Positions 1 through 7,699 of a DNA stretch of 64,000 bases are shown piece after piece (the stretch's first letter is position 1; each line of letters opens with the position of its first letter). The notes beneath the pieces are model-generated. The model did no database searches and was not told where the DNA came from. It saw only the letters and a program-made list of their open reading frames with translations. The stretch is taken from positions 1 to 64,000 of the forward strand of contig NZ_JYKZ01000006.1 in NCBI RefSeq assembly GCF_001043005.1, read 5' to 3'. The DNA is from Pseudomonas psychrophila. Its GTDB lineage: Bacteria; Pseudomonadota; Gammaproteobacteria; Pseudomonadales; Pseudomonadaceae. Made by a program: the position numbers and the translations under genes.

Positions 1-447
1 TGACATATCGAATGGATATGGACTCGGCATAGGTGCGGGCGCTTCGCAAAACAACGAGCACACGGGGTACATATCCGGCATTTGCGGTGAACTGAAATGA
101 TGGTTTCGCTCTTACAGCGAGTCACTTTGCAAAAGCGGCAAAGTAACCAAAGCGCTTTCGCCCCCGCGTACGGCCCTCGCTGCGCTCAGGTGTCCCTCAC
201 TCCGGCCCTGCTCCGTGGGCACGCCGTGACGGGCCATCCATGGCCCAACACGGCTCTCCCGGCATCCATGCCGGTCGACACACTACGCAGAACCTCCTCT
301 CGGCCTCCCGAAGGGGCGGGCAGATCAAAAGCACTGCACGCCGAGGCGGCCCACCGGCCGGCCTGTTTGGTGTAAGTGTGCGCTGCTCAATCTGTAGCCG
401 CTGACGAGCCTCGCACGACTCGTTAGCGGGTCTGAAGGACACTTCAA
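1..447. repeat. Non-coding left edge with a probable dispersed Pseudomonas repeat
   Basis: No convincing gene lies here. Short overlapping frames on both strands have low-complexity, Arg/Pro-rich translations and no family resemblance. The stretch from about 105 to 335 resembles a dispersed intergenic sequence I recall from many Pseudomonas genomes: the motif with tttgcaaaagcggcaaagta near 126, followed by a GC-rich block containing cggccctcgctgcgctcagg. That recognition comes from memory and not from a second copy in this window. The preceding gene, if any, ends before the window begins. Confidence 0.45.
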
Positions 448-502
448 CTGTGGGAGCGAGCCTGCTCGCGAACGACCTTCGCGAGCAGGCTCGCTCCCAC
501 AG
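448..502. repeat. REP element pair (type with tgtgggagcgagcctgctcg)
   Basis: A near-perfect inverted repeat has arms of about 24 bases: ctgtgggagcgagcctgctc from 448 and its reverse complement ending at 502, with a loop of a few bases around 475. This is the commonest Pseudomonas REP arrangement. It lies just downstream of the TetR gene, whose stop is at 528. Copies of the same sequence type occur at 40875-40941 and 60324-60351. Confidence 0.85.
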
Positions 503-527
503 GGAGGGTTGACTGGCAGCAGAGTAT

Positions 528-1106
528 CTACAGGTCGCCGGGTCCCATTGGGCCGAGAATTTCCTTGCGGCAAACCTCGAGAATCTCATCTGCCAGAGCG
601 CTGTCATCGGGGCAGGCACGGGACAGCACGATCGCGCCAATGGCATGGGCCATGGTGTCGATCATCTTGGCCCGCATGTCCTGTGGCTCCACGCCGGTGA
701 GGGTGATGCCTGAGTGCTCCACGGCGGCCAGCATGTTTTCGAGCCCCTGGGCAAAGGTTGCCTTGACCTCTTCAGGCTGACGCGCAGCGTCCCCTGACAA
801 GGCCGCGAAGGTGCAACCCTGGCCTGGAGTATCACGGTGCTGACGGGACAGGTACTGGTCAAAGAACGCGGCAATGTCGTGCTCTGCACTTTTTTCCAGT
901 GAGTTCGCCAGCCCGCACGCAGCGGCTTCTGCCATCAGGTCGGCCTTTGAGCCAAAGTGCTTGTAGAACCCGCCATGGGTGAAGCCTGCCTCGGCCATCA
1001 GATCCGCCACTCCCACACCGTCATAGCCACGCTCGCGAAACAGCCTGGAAGCCGTCTCGACGATATGTGCCCGGTTCGCCTGCGCCTGTGCTTTTGTGAC
1101 CCTCAT
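528..1106 (-). CDS. TetR/AcrR family transcriptional regulator
   Basis: A 192-residue one-component regulator. Residues about 12-58 form the TetR DNA-binding three-helix domain, with the family-typical turn GGFYKHFGSKADL at about 44-56. The rest is the helical ligand-binding/dimer domain, which has no recognisable ligand signature. The ATG at 1106 has a GAGG-type ribosome site about 9 bases upstream. It is transcribed away from the short-chain dehydrogenase gene at 1271, and the shared spacer carries a dyad (1192-1211) that is the obvious candidate operator. The inference is that it represses itself and the oxidoreductase pair, probably in response to an electrophile or quinone-like compound; no inducer can be read from the sequence. 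Confidence 0.9.
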   Translation of the reverse strand: MRVTKAQAQANRAHIVETASRLFRERGYDGVGVADLMAEAGFTHGGFYKHFGSKADLMAEAAACGLANSLEKSAEHDIAAFFDQYLSRQHRDTPGQGCTFAALSGDAARQPEEVKATFAQGLENMLAAVEHSGITLTGVEPQDMRAKMIDTMAHAIGAIVLSRACPDDSALADEILEVCRKEILGPMGPGDL

Positions 1107-1164
1107 TGCTTTATGCCTCGTTCAAACCACTGACAATCAAGGGCCCAATATACATGGATGTCGA

Positions 1165-1211
1165 CCATCATCAAAATGGTTGACGTTTAAGATTATGATC
1201 ATCATCATAAT
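1165..1211. promoter_or_regulatory. Divergent promoter region with TetR-type operator dyads
   Basis: The dyad attatgatcatcatcataat (1192-1211) is a nearly symmetric 20-mer centred between the divergent TetR and dehydrogenase genes. A second, weaker dyad (gaccatcatcaaaatggttg, from 1163) lies just upstream and repeats the atcatca core. A TTGACG -35-like hexamer at 1180-1185 lies between them. The size and position fit a TetR operator, but binding is inferred. Confidence 0.5.
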
Positions 1212-1270
1212 GGCTCGCTGATCGATATGCCGTATCCCGCGGCTAGATTTTCTCTTGAGAGAGCGCCTCC

Positions 1271-2053
1271 ATGACTACTCATTCTTCTGTCCTTATCACC
1301 GGCGCCTCCAGTGGCATCGGGGCAACCTACGCGGAGCGGTTTGCCCGCCGTGGCCATGACCTGGTACTGGTTGCCCGCGACAAGGCGCGACTGGAAGCCC
1401 TGGCAGCACACGTGCGCCAGGAATACGGCGTTGCCGTCGATGTGTTACAGGCAGATCTGACCCAATCCAGTGATCTGGAGGTGGTTGAAGCGCGGCTGCG
1501 TGACGACTCCAGCATAGGCATCCTGATCAACAATGCGGGCATTGCCCAGTCGGGCGTTTTTTTGGAACAGACCGCGCAGAGCCTCACGACGATTATTGCG
1601 CTCAACACCGTTGCGCTGACGCGACTGGCCAGCGCGATTGCGCCACGGCTGGTGCAGGCCGGTGAGGGGGCGATCGTCAACATAGGATCGGTGGTAGGTC
1701 TGGCGCCCGAGTTCGGTCAGTCGGTCTACGCTGCAACCAAGGCGTTTGTGCAGTTGCTGTCACAAGGGCTGAGTCACGAGCTGTCGGCCAAAGGTGTTTA
1801 TGTTCAGGCGGTGTTGCCTGCCGCAACCCGCACCGAAATCTGGGAGCGCGCGGGGATCGATATCAATACCCTGCCCGAAGTGATGGATGTGGGTGAGCTG
1901 GTCGATGCCGCTCTGATCGGTTTCGATCGCCGTGAGTTGATGACTATCCCGCCTTTGCATGACGCTGCCCGTTGGGATGCACTGCAGGGCGCACGTCTGG
2001 CGCTGCTTGGAGATGTGCGGATGGCCCATGCTGCCGAGCGTTATCAAAACTGA
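1271..2053 (+). CDS. Short-chain dehydrogenase/reductase (SDR)
   Basis: A classical SDR of 260 residues. The NAD(P)-binding glycine motif TGASSGIG is at residues 10-17, NNAG is at 87-90, and the catalytic set Ser140, Tyr153 and Lys157 is intact (SVYAATK). An acidic residue that would force NAD use is not obvious after beta-strand 2 (VARDKARL), and the Arg there favours NADPH. It would reduce a carbonyl or oxidise an alcohol in the cytoplasm, with the substrate unknown. It is followed after 63 bases by a medium-chain reductase, and the pair is probably one transcript controlled by the divergent TetR regulator. Confidence 0.9.
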   Translation: MTTHSSVLITGASSGIGATYAERFARRGHDLVLVARDKARLEALAAHVRQEYGVAVDVLQADLTQSSDLEVVEARLRDDSSIGILINNAGIAQSGVFLEQTAQSLTTIIALNTVALTRLASAIAPRLVQAGEGAIVNIGSVVGLAPEFGQSVYAATKAFVQLLSQGLSHELSAKGVYVQAVLPAATRTEIWERAGIDINTLPEVMDVGELVDAALIGFDRRELMTIPPLHDAARWDALQGARLALLGDVRMAHAAERYQN

Positions 2054-2116
2054 TAGATGTGGAAAGGCCGCACCGGGCGCAGTGGGCGCTCGGTGCCTCA
2101 CCCGGAGCCGCCGTGT

Positions 2117-3118
2117 ATGAATGCTTTTTTTATCGATGGATACGGCAAGGACAATGGGCGGATAGGGCACGTGCCCGACCCTGAAGTTCGACCCGATGAA
2201 GTACTGGTCAAGGTGTATGCCGCCAGCGTCAATCTGCTGGACTCCAAAATCCGCAAGGGCGAGTTCAAATTGATCCTGCCGTACCGGTTTCCTCTGGTGC
2301 TGGGGAACGATCTGGCGGGCGTGGTGCTTCGAGTCGGCAGCAATGTGAGTCAATTTAAGCCGGGAGACGAGGTTTATGGGCGTCCTCAAGAGGACCGTAT
2401 CGGCACGTTTGCTGAGCTGATTTCGGTGTCGCAGGATGCGCTGGCGCTTAAGCCCGTCAACCTTGACATGGAGCAGGCAGCGTCCGTGCCATTGGTCGCA
2501 CTCACGGCCTGGCAGGTGCTGGTAGAAACCGCGCAACTGAAAAAAGGGCAGAAGGTGCTTATTCACGCGGGTTCCGGCGGCGTGGGCAGCATTGCCATTC
2601 AACTGGCCAAGCACGTGGGGGCCTTTGTGGCCACGACCACCAGCACCCGCAACGTCGAATGGGTAAAGGCTCTCGGAGCCGATGTGGTTATCGACTACAA
2701 ACAGCAGCATTTTGAAACGCAGTTGCACGACTACGACGTGGTACTCAACAGCCTGGACGCTGGCACCCTCGAAAAATCCCTCAAGGTACTAAAACCGGGA
2801 GGGCAGCTTATATCTATCTCCGGCCCACCCACCGCGCAGTTTGCCAAAGCCCAAGGGCTGTCCTGGGTGTTGCAGCAGGTCATGGGCCTTCTGAGCTATG
2901 GCATTCGCCGCAAAGCACGCCAAAGAGGGGTGAGTTATTCGTTTGTCTTTATGCGGGCAAGCGGGGAGCAGTTGCGTGAGGTCACCACGCTGATTGAGTC
3001 TGGTGTTATCAGGCCGGTGGTTGACCGGGTGTTTGAGTTCGGCGCGACAGCCCAAGCGCTGAGTTACGTTGAGTCAGGCAGGGCGAAAGGTAAGGTCGTC
3101 ATCCGGGTCGAGCTGTAA
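2117..3118 (+). CDS. Zinc-independent NADP-dependent alcohol dehydrogenase / quinone oxidoreductase-like protein
   Basis: A medium-chain dehydrogenase/reductase of 333 residues. The GroES-like N-terminal fold (about 20-110) lacks the cysteine cluster for structural zinc. The Rossmann domain begins with HAGSGGVGSIAIQLAKHVGA near residue 152, which is typical of the quinone-oxidoreductase (QOR/Zta) branch. I chose the ATG at 2117, not the upstream in-frame ATG at 2057, because a GGAG site lies just before it and homology starts at MNAFFIDGYG. Likely activity is NADPH-dependent reduction of a quinone or an alpha,beta-unsaturated carbonyl. Its partner is the upstream SDR and its likely regulator is the TetR protein at 528-1106. 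Confidence 0.85.
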   Translation: MNAFFIDGYGKDNGRIGHVPDPEVRPDEVLVKVYAASVNLLDSKIRKGEFKLILPYRFPLVLGNDLAGVVLRVGSNVSQFKPGDEVYGRPQEDRIGTFAELISVSQDALALKPVNLDMEQAASVPLVALTAWQVLVETAQLKKGQKVLIHAGSGGVGSIAIQLAKHVGAFVATTTSTRNVEWVKALGADVVIDYKQQHFETQLHDYDVVLNSLDAGTLEKSLKVLKPGGQLISISGPPTAQFAKAQGLSWVLQQVMGLLSYGIRRKARQRGVSYSFVFMRASGEQLREVTTLIESGVIRPVVDRVFEFGATAQALSYVESGRAKGKVVIRVEL

Positions 3119-3200
3119 CAAATGCAATGCGGTGCTAGGCTAGCAGGCAGAAAACGGCCATGAAATCCATCGTGGCCCCTGTTTTTTCGGTCCCGTTACC

Positions 3201-4052
3201 ATGCCCGCAACCCAACAGGTCAACACCCTTCCCGTCGATGCAAGCTGCGCAACTCCGAGGTTCTGGCGGGATGCGCAGTTACCATTTATCGAGGCTCGCT
3301 CAATCGCCGACGGTCGCAAGGTTTGCTATGCCCGGCACTCTCACGAGATATTCTCGATCGGTGCGATCACGTCCGGTTGTTGCAACTACCTGCATGAAAA
3401 AACTTCACACGCTATCAGCGCAGGCACGGTGGTGTTGATGAACCCGGGTGATGTCCACGCCTGTAACCCGGTCGAAGATCAGCCTTGGTCGTACGTGATG
3501 CTGTATGTGGATGCACTTTGGCTGTCCGGTATTCAGCAGGGTTTTGATGAGCAAGGCAGCGAGGTGTTCCAACCCGTCGCGGCCACCCACACGCAATCCG
3601 CCGTCTTGTTCAGCGGCCTGACCGCCCTGTATGCACAATTGGTCGACCCTCAGCTCGAGGTGCTGGCCAAGCATGAAGCCGCGATTCTGTTTTTCTCGTC
3701 GATGCAGCAGGAGCTGGGCAGTTCGGTGGCGCTGCGCAAGAGCGCCAATGTGCGGGTGGAGCGTGCCGCCGACTATATTGATGAGCACTTCTTGAGCACG
3801 ATTCGATTGCAGGACATCTGTGAAGCCGCGAGCCTGTCAGAGGCTTACCTGATTCGTGCATTCCAGCAGCGTTACCACATGACGCCCCACGCCTATCTGA
3901 TCAACCGACGGATTCAACATGCGCAAACGCAGTTGCGTGAAGGTGCATTGATCGCCGATATCGCGCATCAAACCGGGTTTGCCGATCAAGCGCATTTCCA
4001 GCGGGTATTCAAAAAGTACCTCGCGGCCACGCCCGGCCAGTACAAGACTTAA
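3201..4052 (+). CDS. AraC family transcriptional regulator
   Basis: A 283-residue regulator. The N-terminal half is an AraC-type cupin sensor (HSHEIFSIGAITSG, VVLMNPGDVHACNPV, about residues 48-100). The C-terminal 100 residues hold the double helix-turn-helix, ending in the family signature IADIAHQTGFADQAHFQRVFKKYLAATPGQY, split here only by wording. The stop overlaps the stop of the convergent LysE exporter by four bases. AraC-LysE neighbours are a frequent pairing in pseudomonads, where the cupin senses the amino acid or analogue that the exporter removes. That link is inference from position. Confidence 0.9.
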   Translation: MPATQQVNTLPVDASCATPRFWRDAQLPFIEARSIADGRKVCYARHSHEIFSIGAITSGCCNYLHEKTSHAISAGTVVLMNPGDVHACNPVEDQPWSYVMLYVDALWLSGIQQGFDEQGSEVFQPVAATHTQSAVLFSGLTALYAQLVDPQLEVLAKHEAAILFFSSMQQELGSSVALRKSANVRVERAADYIDEHFLSTIRLQDICEAASLSEAYLIRAFQQRYHMTPHAYLINRRIQHAQTQLREGALIADIAHQTGFADQAHFQRVFKKYLAATPGQYKT

Positions 4053-4636
4053 AACCACAGCAAAGAGACCGCACAGCCCGCCAGCATGGCCGCCATGCAG
4101 CGGTTGAACAGCCGGATGCGCTGTGCGCTGCGCAGGTAACGGCTCAGGAAGGCCCCGGTGTAGGCCCAGCAAGCTACGGACAGGTAGCAGACGACAAAGT
4201 AGATCAAGGCGAACGACCAGATCAGTACGGCTTCTCCGCCCGCCACAAACGCGCCCATGCCCGCAACTGCAGCCAGCCACGCCTTGGGGTTGAGCCACTG
4301 CATGGCCGCGCCATATAAAAACGAGGGCTGTCGTGTATCACCTTCGAACTCGATTCGGCCGTTATCCATCGCCAGCTTCCATGCCAGATACAGCAGAAAT
4401 GCCATGCCGGCCCAGCGAATCAGGTCGGTCAGTATCGGCCACTGCTTGAGCACTTCATGCAGGCCGAAACCGGTAAACAGCAGCAGCACGACAAAACCCA
4501 CCGTGGCGCCCAGCACATGACGCAGGCTGGGGCCCAGGCCGAACTGCATGCCGGAACTCAGGGCAACGACATTGACCGGCCCCGGTGAAATGGATGCTGC
4601 CAGGGCGAACGCCGCCATCGAAATCAACACGCTCAT
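4049..4636 (-). CDS. LysE/RhtB family amino-acid exporter
   Basis: A 195-residue inner-membrane protein with five or six hydrophobic segments. The N-terminus carries the LysE/RhtB hallmark SISPGPVNVVALSSGMQFG (residues about 15-33). Length and layout match the RhtB branch, which exports homoserine, threonine or related small amino acids driven by the proton gradient. It converges with the AraC regulator and shares its 5' spacer with the divergent XRE-cupin regulator at 4820, so either could control it. The substrate cannot be read from the sequence. Confidence 0.88.
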   Translation of the reverse strand: MSVLISMAAFALAASISPGPVNVVALSSGMQFGLGPSLRHVLGATVGFVVLLLFTGFGLHEVLKQWPILTDLIRWAGMAFLLYLAWKLAMDNGRIEFEGDTRQPSFLYGAAMQWLNPKAWLAAVAGMGAFVAGGEAVLIWSFALIYFVVCYLSVACWAYTGAFLSRYLRSAQRIRLFNRCMAAMLAGCAVSLLWF

Positions 4637-4758
4637 CGTTACTGTGCTCCGCTCAAGGGGTGTGCTCGAAGGTTAAGGAGCATGCAGGTTGGCGTATTGA
4701 ACAAAACTCCCCTGTGAAGACGTCGATGGGAGGCGTGCAGACCAATTGGCTTGCACTT

Positions 4759-4808
4759 GTGAAATTTAACCTGTAATTTTTCATGAAATTAAACGGTTTA
4801 AATTTCAC
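4759..4808. promoter_or_regulatory. Nested palindromic operator upstream of the XRE-cupin gene
   Basis: Ten-base arms gtgaaattta (4759-4768) and taaatttcac (4799-4808) are exact reverse complements. The right arm also takes part in a tighter dyad, tgaaattaaacggtttaaat, starting at 4784. The block ends 11 bases before the ATG at 4820, so a bound repressor would cover the ribosome site and start point. This fits autoregulation by the PuuR-like protein and possibly joint control of the divergent LysE gene. Confidence 0.6.
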
Positions 4809-4819
4809 GGCGGCCCGGG

Positions 4820-5377
4820 ATGAACAAGCAAGAAGAGATGGCCGCATTGGCGATCCTTATCCACGACCTGCGCAAACACAAGAAATACACCCTCAAGGAA
4901 CTGGCTGACAAAATCGGCCGTTCGGTGGGTTTTTTGTCCCAGGTCGAACGCGGAATTTCGCAGCCAACGGTGGCCGATCTGACCGCCATCAGCGAAACAC
5001 TGGGCGTGCCGACCACCTATTTTTACAGCCTGCCAAAACCCAAGCAGTTGCCCTGGGTGACCCGCCCGGACGAGCGCCGCACGTTGTATCTGGGCAACGG
5101 CATTACCGATATTTTGGTTTCGCCGAAAATCCGCGCGTCGTTCTCGATGCTTGAAAGTCTGCTGGAAGCAGGCGCGAGCAGCGGTGAGCGGCTCATGACG
5201 GACAGCTCGGAGCAGGGCGGCTATGTGATCGAAGGTCAATTGACCCTGTGGCTGGGTGACGACGATGAGCCCGCCACCCTGAACGCCGGGGACAGTTTTC
5301 AGTTCGACAGCCACACGCGCTGTCGCTACGCCAACCTGACACAGCAGCTCACGCGAGTGCTGTGGGTCTACACCTGA
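4820..5377 (+). CDS. XRE family regulator with C-terminal cupin sensor (PuuR-like)
   Basis: A 185-residue protein. An N-terminal HTH_3 domain occupies about residues 10-65 (KKYTLKELADKIGRSVGFLSQ, shown in part), and a C-terminal cupin_2 sensor about 110-183. This two-domain plan is that of PuuR and PauR, repressors of polyamine catabolism. The next gene, 22 bases downstream, encodes a gamma-glutamylpolyamine-synthetase-like ligase, which supports the same assignment. The ATG is preceded only by the palindrome-rich leader, so translation may be weak until derepression. Which amine acts as inducer is inference from the neighbour. Confidence 0.88.
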   Translation: MNKQEEMAALAILIHDLRKHKKYTLKELADKIGRSVGFLSQVERGISQPTVADLTAISETLGVPTTYFYSLPKPKQLPWVTRPDERRTLYLGNGITDILVSPKIRASFSMLESLLEAGASSGERLMTDSSEQGGYVIEGQLTLWLGDDDEPATLNAGDSFQFDSHTRCRYANLTQQLTRVLWVYT

Positions 5378-5399
5378 TAACAATAAAGGAACTTCCAAG

Positions 5400-6746
5400 A
5401 TGGATGCTGCATGCTCTGATCTGCTGGCCGAGGTGCGTGCCTTTCGCCAACACAACCCTGAGGTGCGTTATGTCGACCTGATTTCCCTGGATATTCCCGG
5501 GCATTTCTACGGCAAGCGTTACCCCATCGACATGCTAGAAAAAGTGGCGGTTGGCAGCGTGCTCAAATTGCCGCAAAACTGCGTGTTGCTGGGTGTGCAG
5601 GGCGGGCTGTTCAAGATTGGCGATTACTGTTTCAACGACGGTGACCCGGATGCCGTACGGCGCCTGGTGCCAGGCACCCTCAAGCCGGTGACCTGGGAAG
5701 GCAAGCCGCTAGGCCAGATGCTGATTACCACGGACGGCACTGAAAAACCGATTGTCTTCGAGCCCCGGGAGGTCCTCACCCAGGTGTTGGCCCGGATGGC
5801 CCGAAAGGGTATCCACCCGGTGGTGGCGTTTGAACTGGAGTTTTACCTGTTCGACAAGCAACTGCGTGAGGGGCTGCCGCAGTTTCCACGTGATCAGTTG
5901 AGCGACGATGCCGATGACCAGCCCAACATGCATATCGAGCGGTTGTCGCGCTTTTCTCCTGTGCTGGATGACATGGTCGATGCTGCGCAGGCCCAGGGGA
6001 TCGACGCAACCGTGATCACAGCGGAGCTGGGGCCGGGTCAGTTCGAAATCAATTTTGGCCATCTCGATGATGGTGTTCGGGCAGCGGACTGGGCGGCCCT
6101 TTTTTGCCGCAGTACCCGCGGGGTTGCCCTTAAGCACGGTTATCGCGCCAGCTTTATGGCCAAGCCCTATCTGCAACATCCCGGCAGCGGCATGCATGTG
6201 CATGTGAGCCTGTACGACGCCGGCGGCAACAACCTGTTGGCGCACAATCAGCAGCAACCCTTGCGGCATGCCATTGCGGGTTGCCTGGAATTATTGCCGG
6301 CCTGTATGCCGATTTTTGCCCCGAACCAGAATGCGTTTCGCCGTTTGGGCGGCACGACCAACATCGCCACACACGCCAGTTGGGGCTACGAAGATCGGGA
6401 TGCCTGTTTGCGGATTCCTGAATCCGATGCAAAAAACCTGCGGGTCGAATATCGCCTTGCGGGTGCCGATGCCAACCCCTATCTGGTACTGGCGGCGATT
6501 CTGGTGGGGTTGGAGCACGGGCTTGAGGCGGGTAAAGAGCCGATTTTGCCGCTTAACGAAGACCGCAACAGCGGTATCGCTTTCCCGCTTGAGATGCTTG
6601 AAGCGGTGCGGACCATGCAGCATCAACCTCAGTTGCGCGACGGCATGGGCGGCGAATTTGTAGACGTTTACTGCGAGAACAAACGTCAGGACCATCTAGC
6701 TTTCATGCAAGAAATCAGTGCCCGGGAATATCGCTGGTTTTTGTAA
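5400..6746 (+). CDS. Glutamine synthetase family protein, gamma-glutamyl-amine ligase (PuuA-like)
   Basis: A 448-residue GS-fold ligase. The N-terminal beta-grasp includes VRYVDLISLDIPGHFYGKRYP. The catalytic domain carries FELEFYLFD (metal-binding Glu), GPGQFEINFGH, the HVHVSL signature within the loop GSGMHVHVSLYD, and FAPNQNAFRRL. No adenylylation-site Tyr loop of nitrogen-assimilation GS is present. The closest functional type is the PuuA/PauA/SpuI group, which attaches glutamate to putrescine or another amine using ATP. An AAGGA site lies 7 bases before the ATG. None of the later gamma-glutamyl pathway genes (oxidase, aldehyde dehydrogenase, hydrolase) is next to it, so the actual amine is uncertain. 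Confidence 0.88.
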   Translation: MDAACSDLLAEVRAFRQHNPEVRYVDLISLDIPGHFYGKRYPIDMLEKVAVGSVLKLPQNCVLLGVQGGLFKIGDYCFNDGDPDAVRRLVPGTLKPVTWEGKPLGQMLITTDGTEKPIVFEPREVLTQVLARMARKGIHPVVAFELEFYLFDKQLREGLPQFPRDQLSDDADDQPNMHIERLSRFSPVLDDMVDAAQAQGIDATVITAELGPGQFEINFGHLDDGVRAADWAALFCRSTRGVALKHGYRASFMAKPYLQHPGSGMHVHVSLYDAGGNNLLAHNQQQPLRHAIAGCLELLPACMPIFAPNQNAFRRLGGTTNIATHASWGYEDRDACLRIPESDAKNLRVEYRLAGADANPYLVLAAILVGLEHGLEAGKEPILPLNEDRNSGIAFPLEMLEAVRTMQHQPQLRDGMGGEFVDVYCENKRQDHLAFMQEISAREYRWFL

Positions 6747-6860
6747 ATGCCTTATGGAGTAAAGACTTATTGGCGTTTGCAATGACTGCACCAGACAGCA
6801 GATTTTCAGGGGATACCTGCTATACCTACTGATTGAATCCATGACCGGTTAATCAGGGCG

Positions 6861-7676
6861 ATGAGAAAACAGACTGTCAGATGTGCGTCTGCGGCGTTGC
6901 CGCTGTTGTTAGCCCTGCAGGTGGCGCAGGGGGCAGAGCCACCCGTTAAAACCAGTACCAGCGACTCGGACTGGCTGCTGTTGGCGAGCCCGTTTGTGTG
7001 GGCTCCGTCAATGAGCGGGCAAGCGGCGCTTGGCGGGGTCAATACCAAAGTTGATGTGCCGTTCTCGGATGTTCTGGATAATTTGAGTTCGGTTTTCATG
7101 GGCAATCTGGAGCTGACCAATCGCACGTTGGGGTTTTATGTCGACGGCGTCTACGCGAAAACACACCAGTCTGAACGGGTGTACGGGCGCAAGGTAGGTT
7201 TGGCAATCGCCCAATCCACCCTTGCCGTGGGGGTGTACTACCGCGTCTATGAGTATGAGTTGGGGGGCTCCACGATTTTCGGCGAACCTCGCGCCTGGCG
7301 CGTCGAGCCCACGGTCGGTGTGCGCTGGACCAAGCTGTCGACAAAACTGGACATCGATTCTCTGGGTTTCAGTACCAAGAAAAAAACCGAGTGGACAGAC
7401 CCTTTCGTTGGCTTGCGCATGCAGACCGACCTGACGGACCGCTGGACGCTTTCGGGCCAGGCCGATACTGGCGGGCTGGACACGTCCTCCAAGAAAACCT
7501 GGAACGCTCAGGGGTATGTGGGCTACCGCATGTTCCTGGCGGATCACCCCACGATCATTCGTGTCGGTTATCGGGTGTTGTCGCAGGACTATCGCACCAC
7601 CGACTTTACCGGCAACAAGTTCAAATACGATGTGACCCAGCGCGGCCCGGTACTAGGCCTGTCCATGCGCTTCTAA
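6861..7676 (+). CDS. Predicted outer-membrane beta-barrel protein
   Basis: A 271-residue protein with a clear Sec signal peptide (basic MRKQTVR, hydrophobic core LPLLLALQ, cleavage after VAQGA, about residue 24). The mature part is rich in alternating aromatic/hydrophobic strands and ends in a phenylalanine (LGLSMRF), the classical C-terminal signal for insertion by the BAM complex. It resembles Pseudomonas proteins labelled only as hypothetical outer-membrane proteins. It is followed 23 bases later by a secreted choloylglycine-hydrolase-family enzyme on the same strand, so the two are probably co-transcribed. A pore or an anchor role is possible, but no function is established. Confidence 0.78.
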   Translation: MRKQTVRCASAALPLLLALQVAQGAEPPVKTSTSDSDWLLLASPFVWAPSMSGQAALGGVNTKVDVPFSDVLDNLSSVFMGNLELTNRTLGFYVDGVYAKTHQSERVYGRKVGLAIAQSTLAVGVYYRVYEYELGGSTIFGEPRAWRVEPTVGVRWTKLSTKLDIDSLGFSTKKKTEWTDPFVGLRMQTDLTDRWTLSGQADTGGLDTSSKKTWNAQGYVGYRMFLADHPTIIRVGYRVLSQDYRTTDFTGNKFKYDVTQRGPVLGLSMRF

Positions 7677-7699
7677 ACCAGCAGTGAGGAATCAAGGGA

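Noticed and set aside
197-646. 149-codon minus-strand frame
   Set aside because: Runs through a REP (gives SLWERACSRRSFASRL, a classic REP translation) and into the TetR gene end.
1760-2728. 322-codon minus-strand frame
   Set aside because: Antisense across the SDR and quinone-reductase genes; not protein-like.
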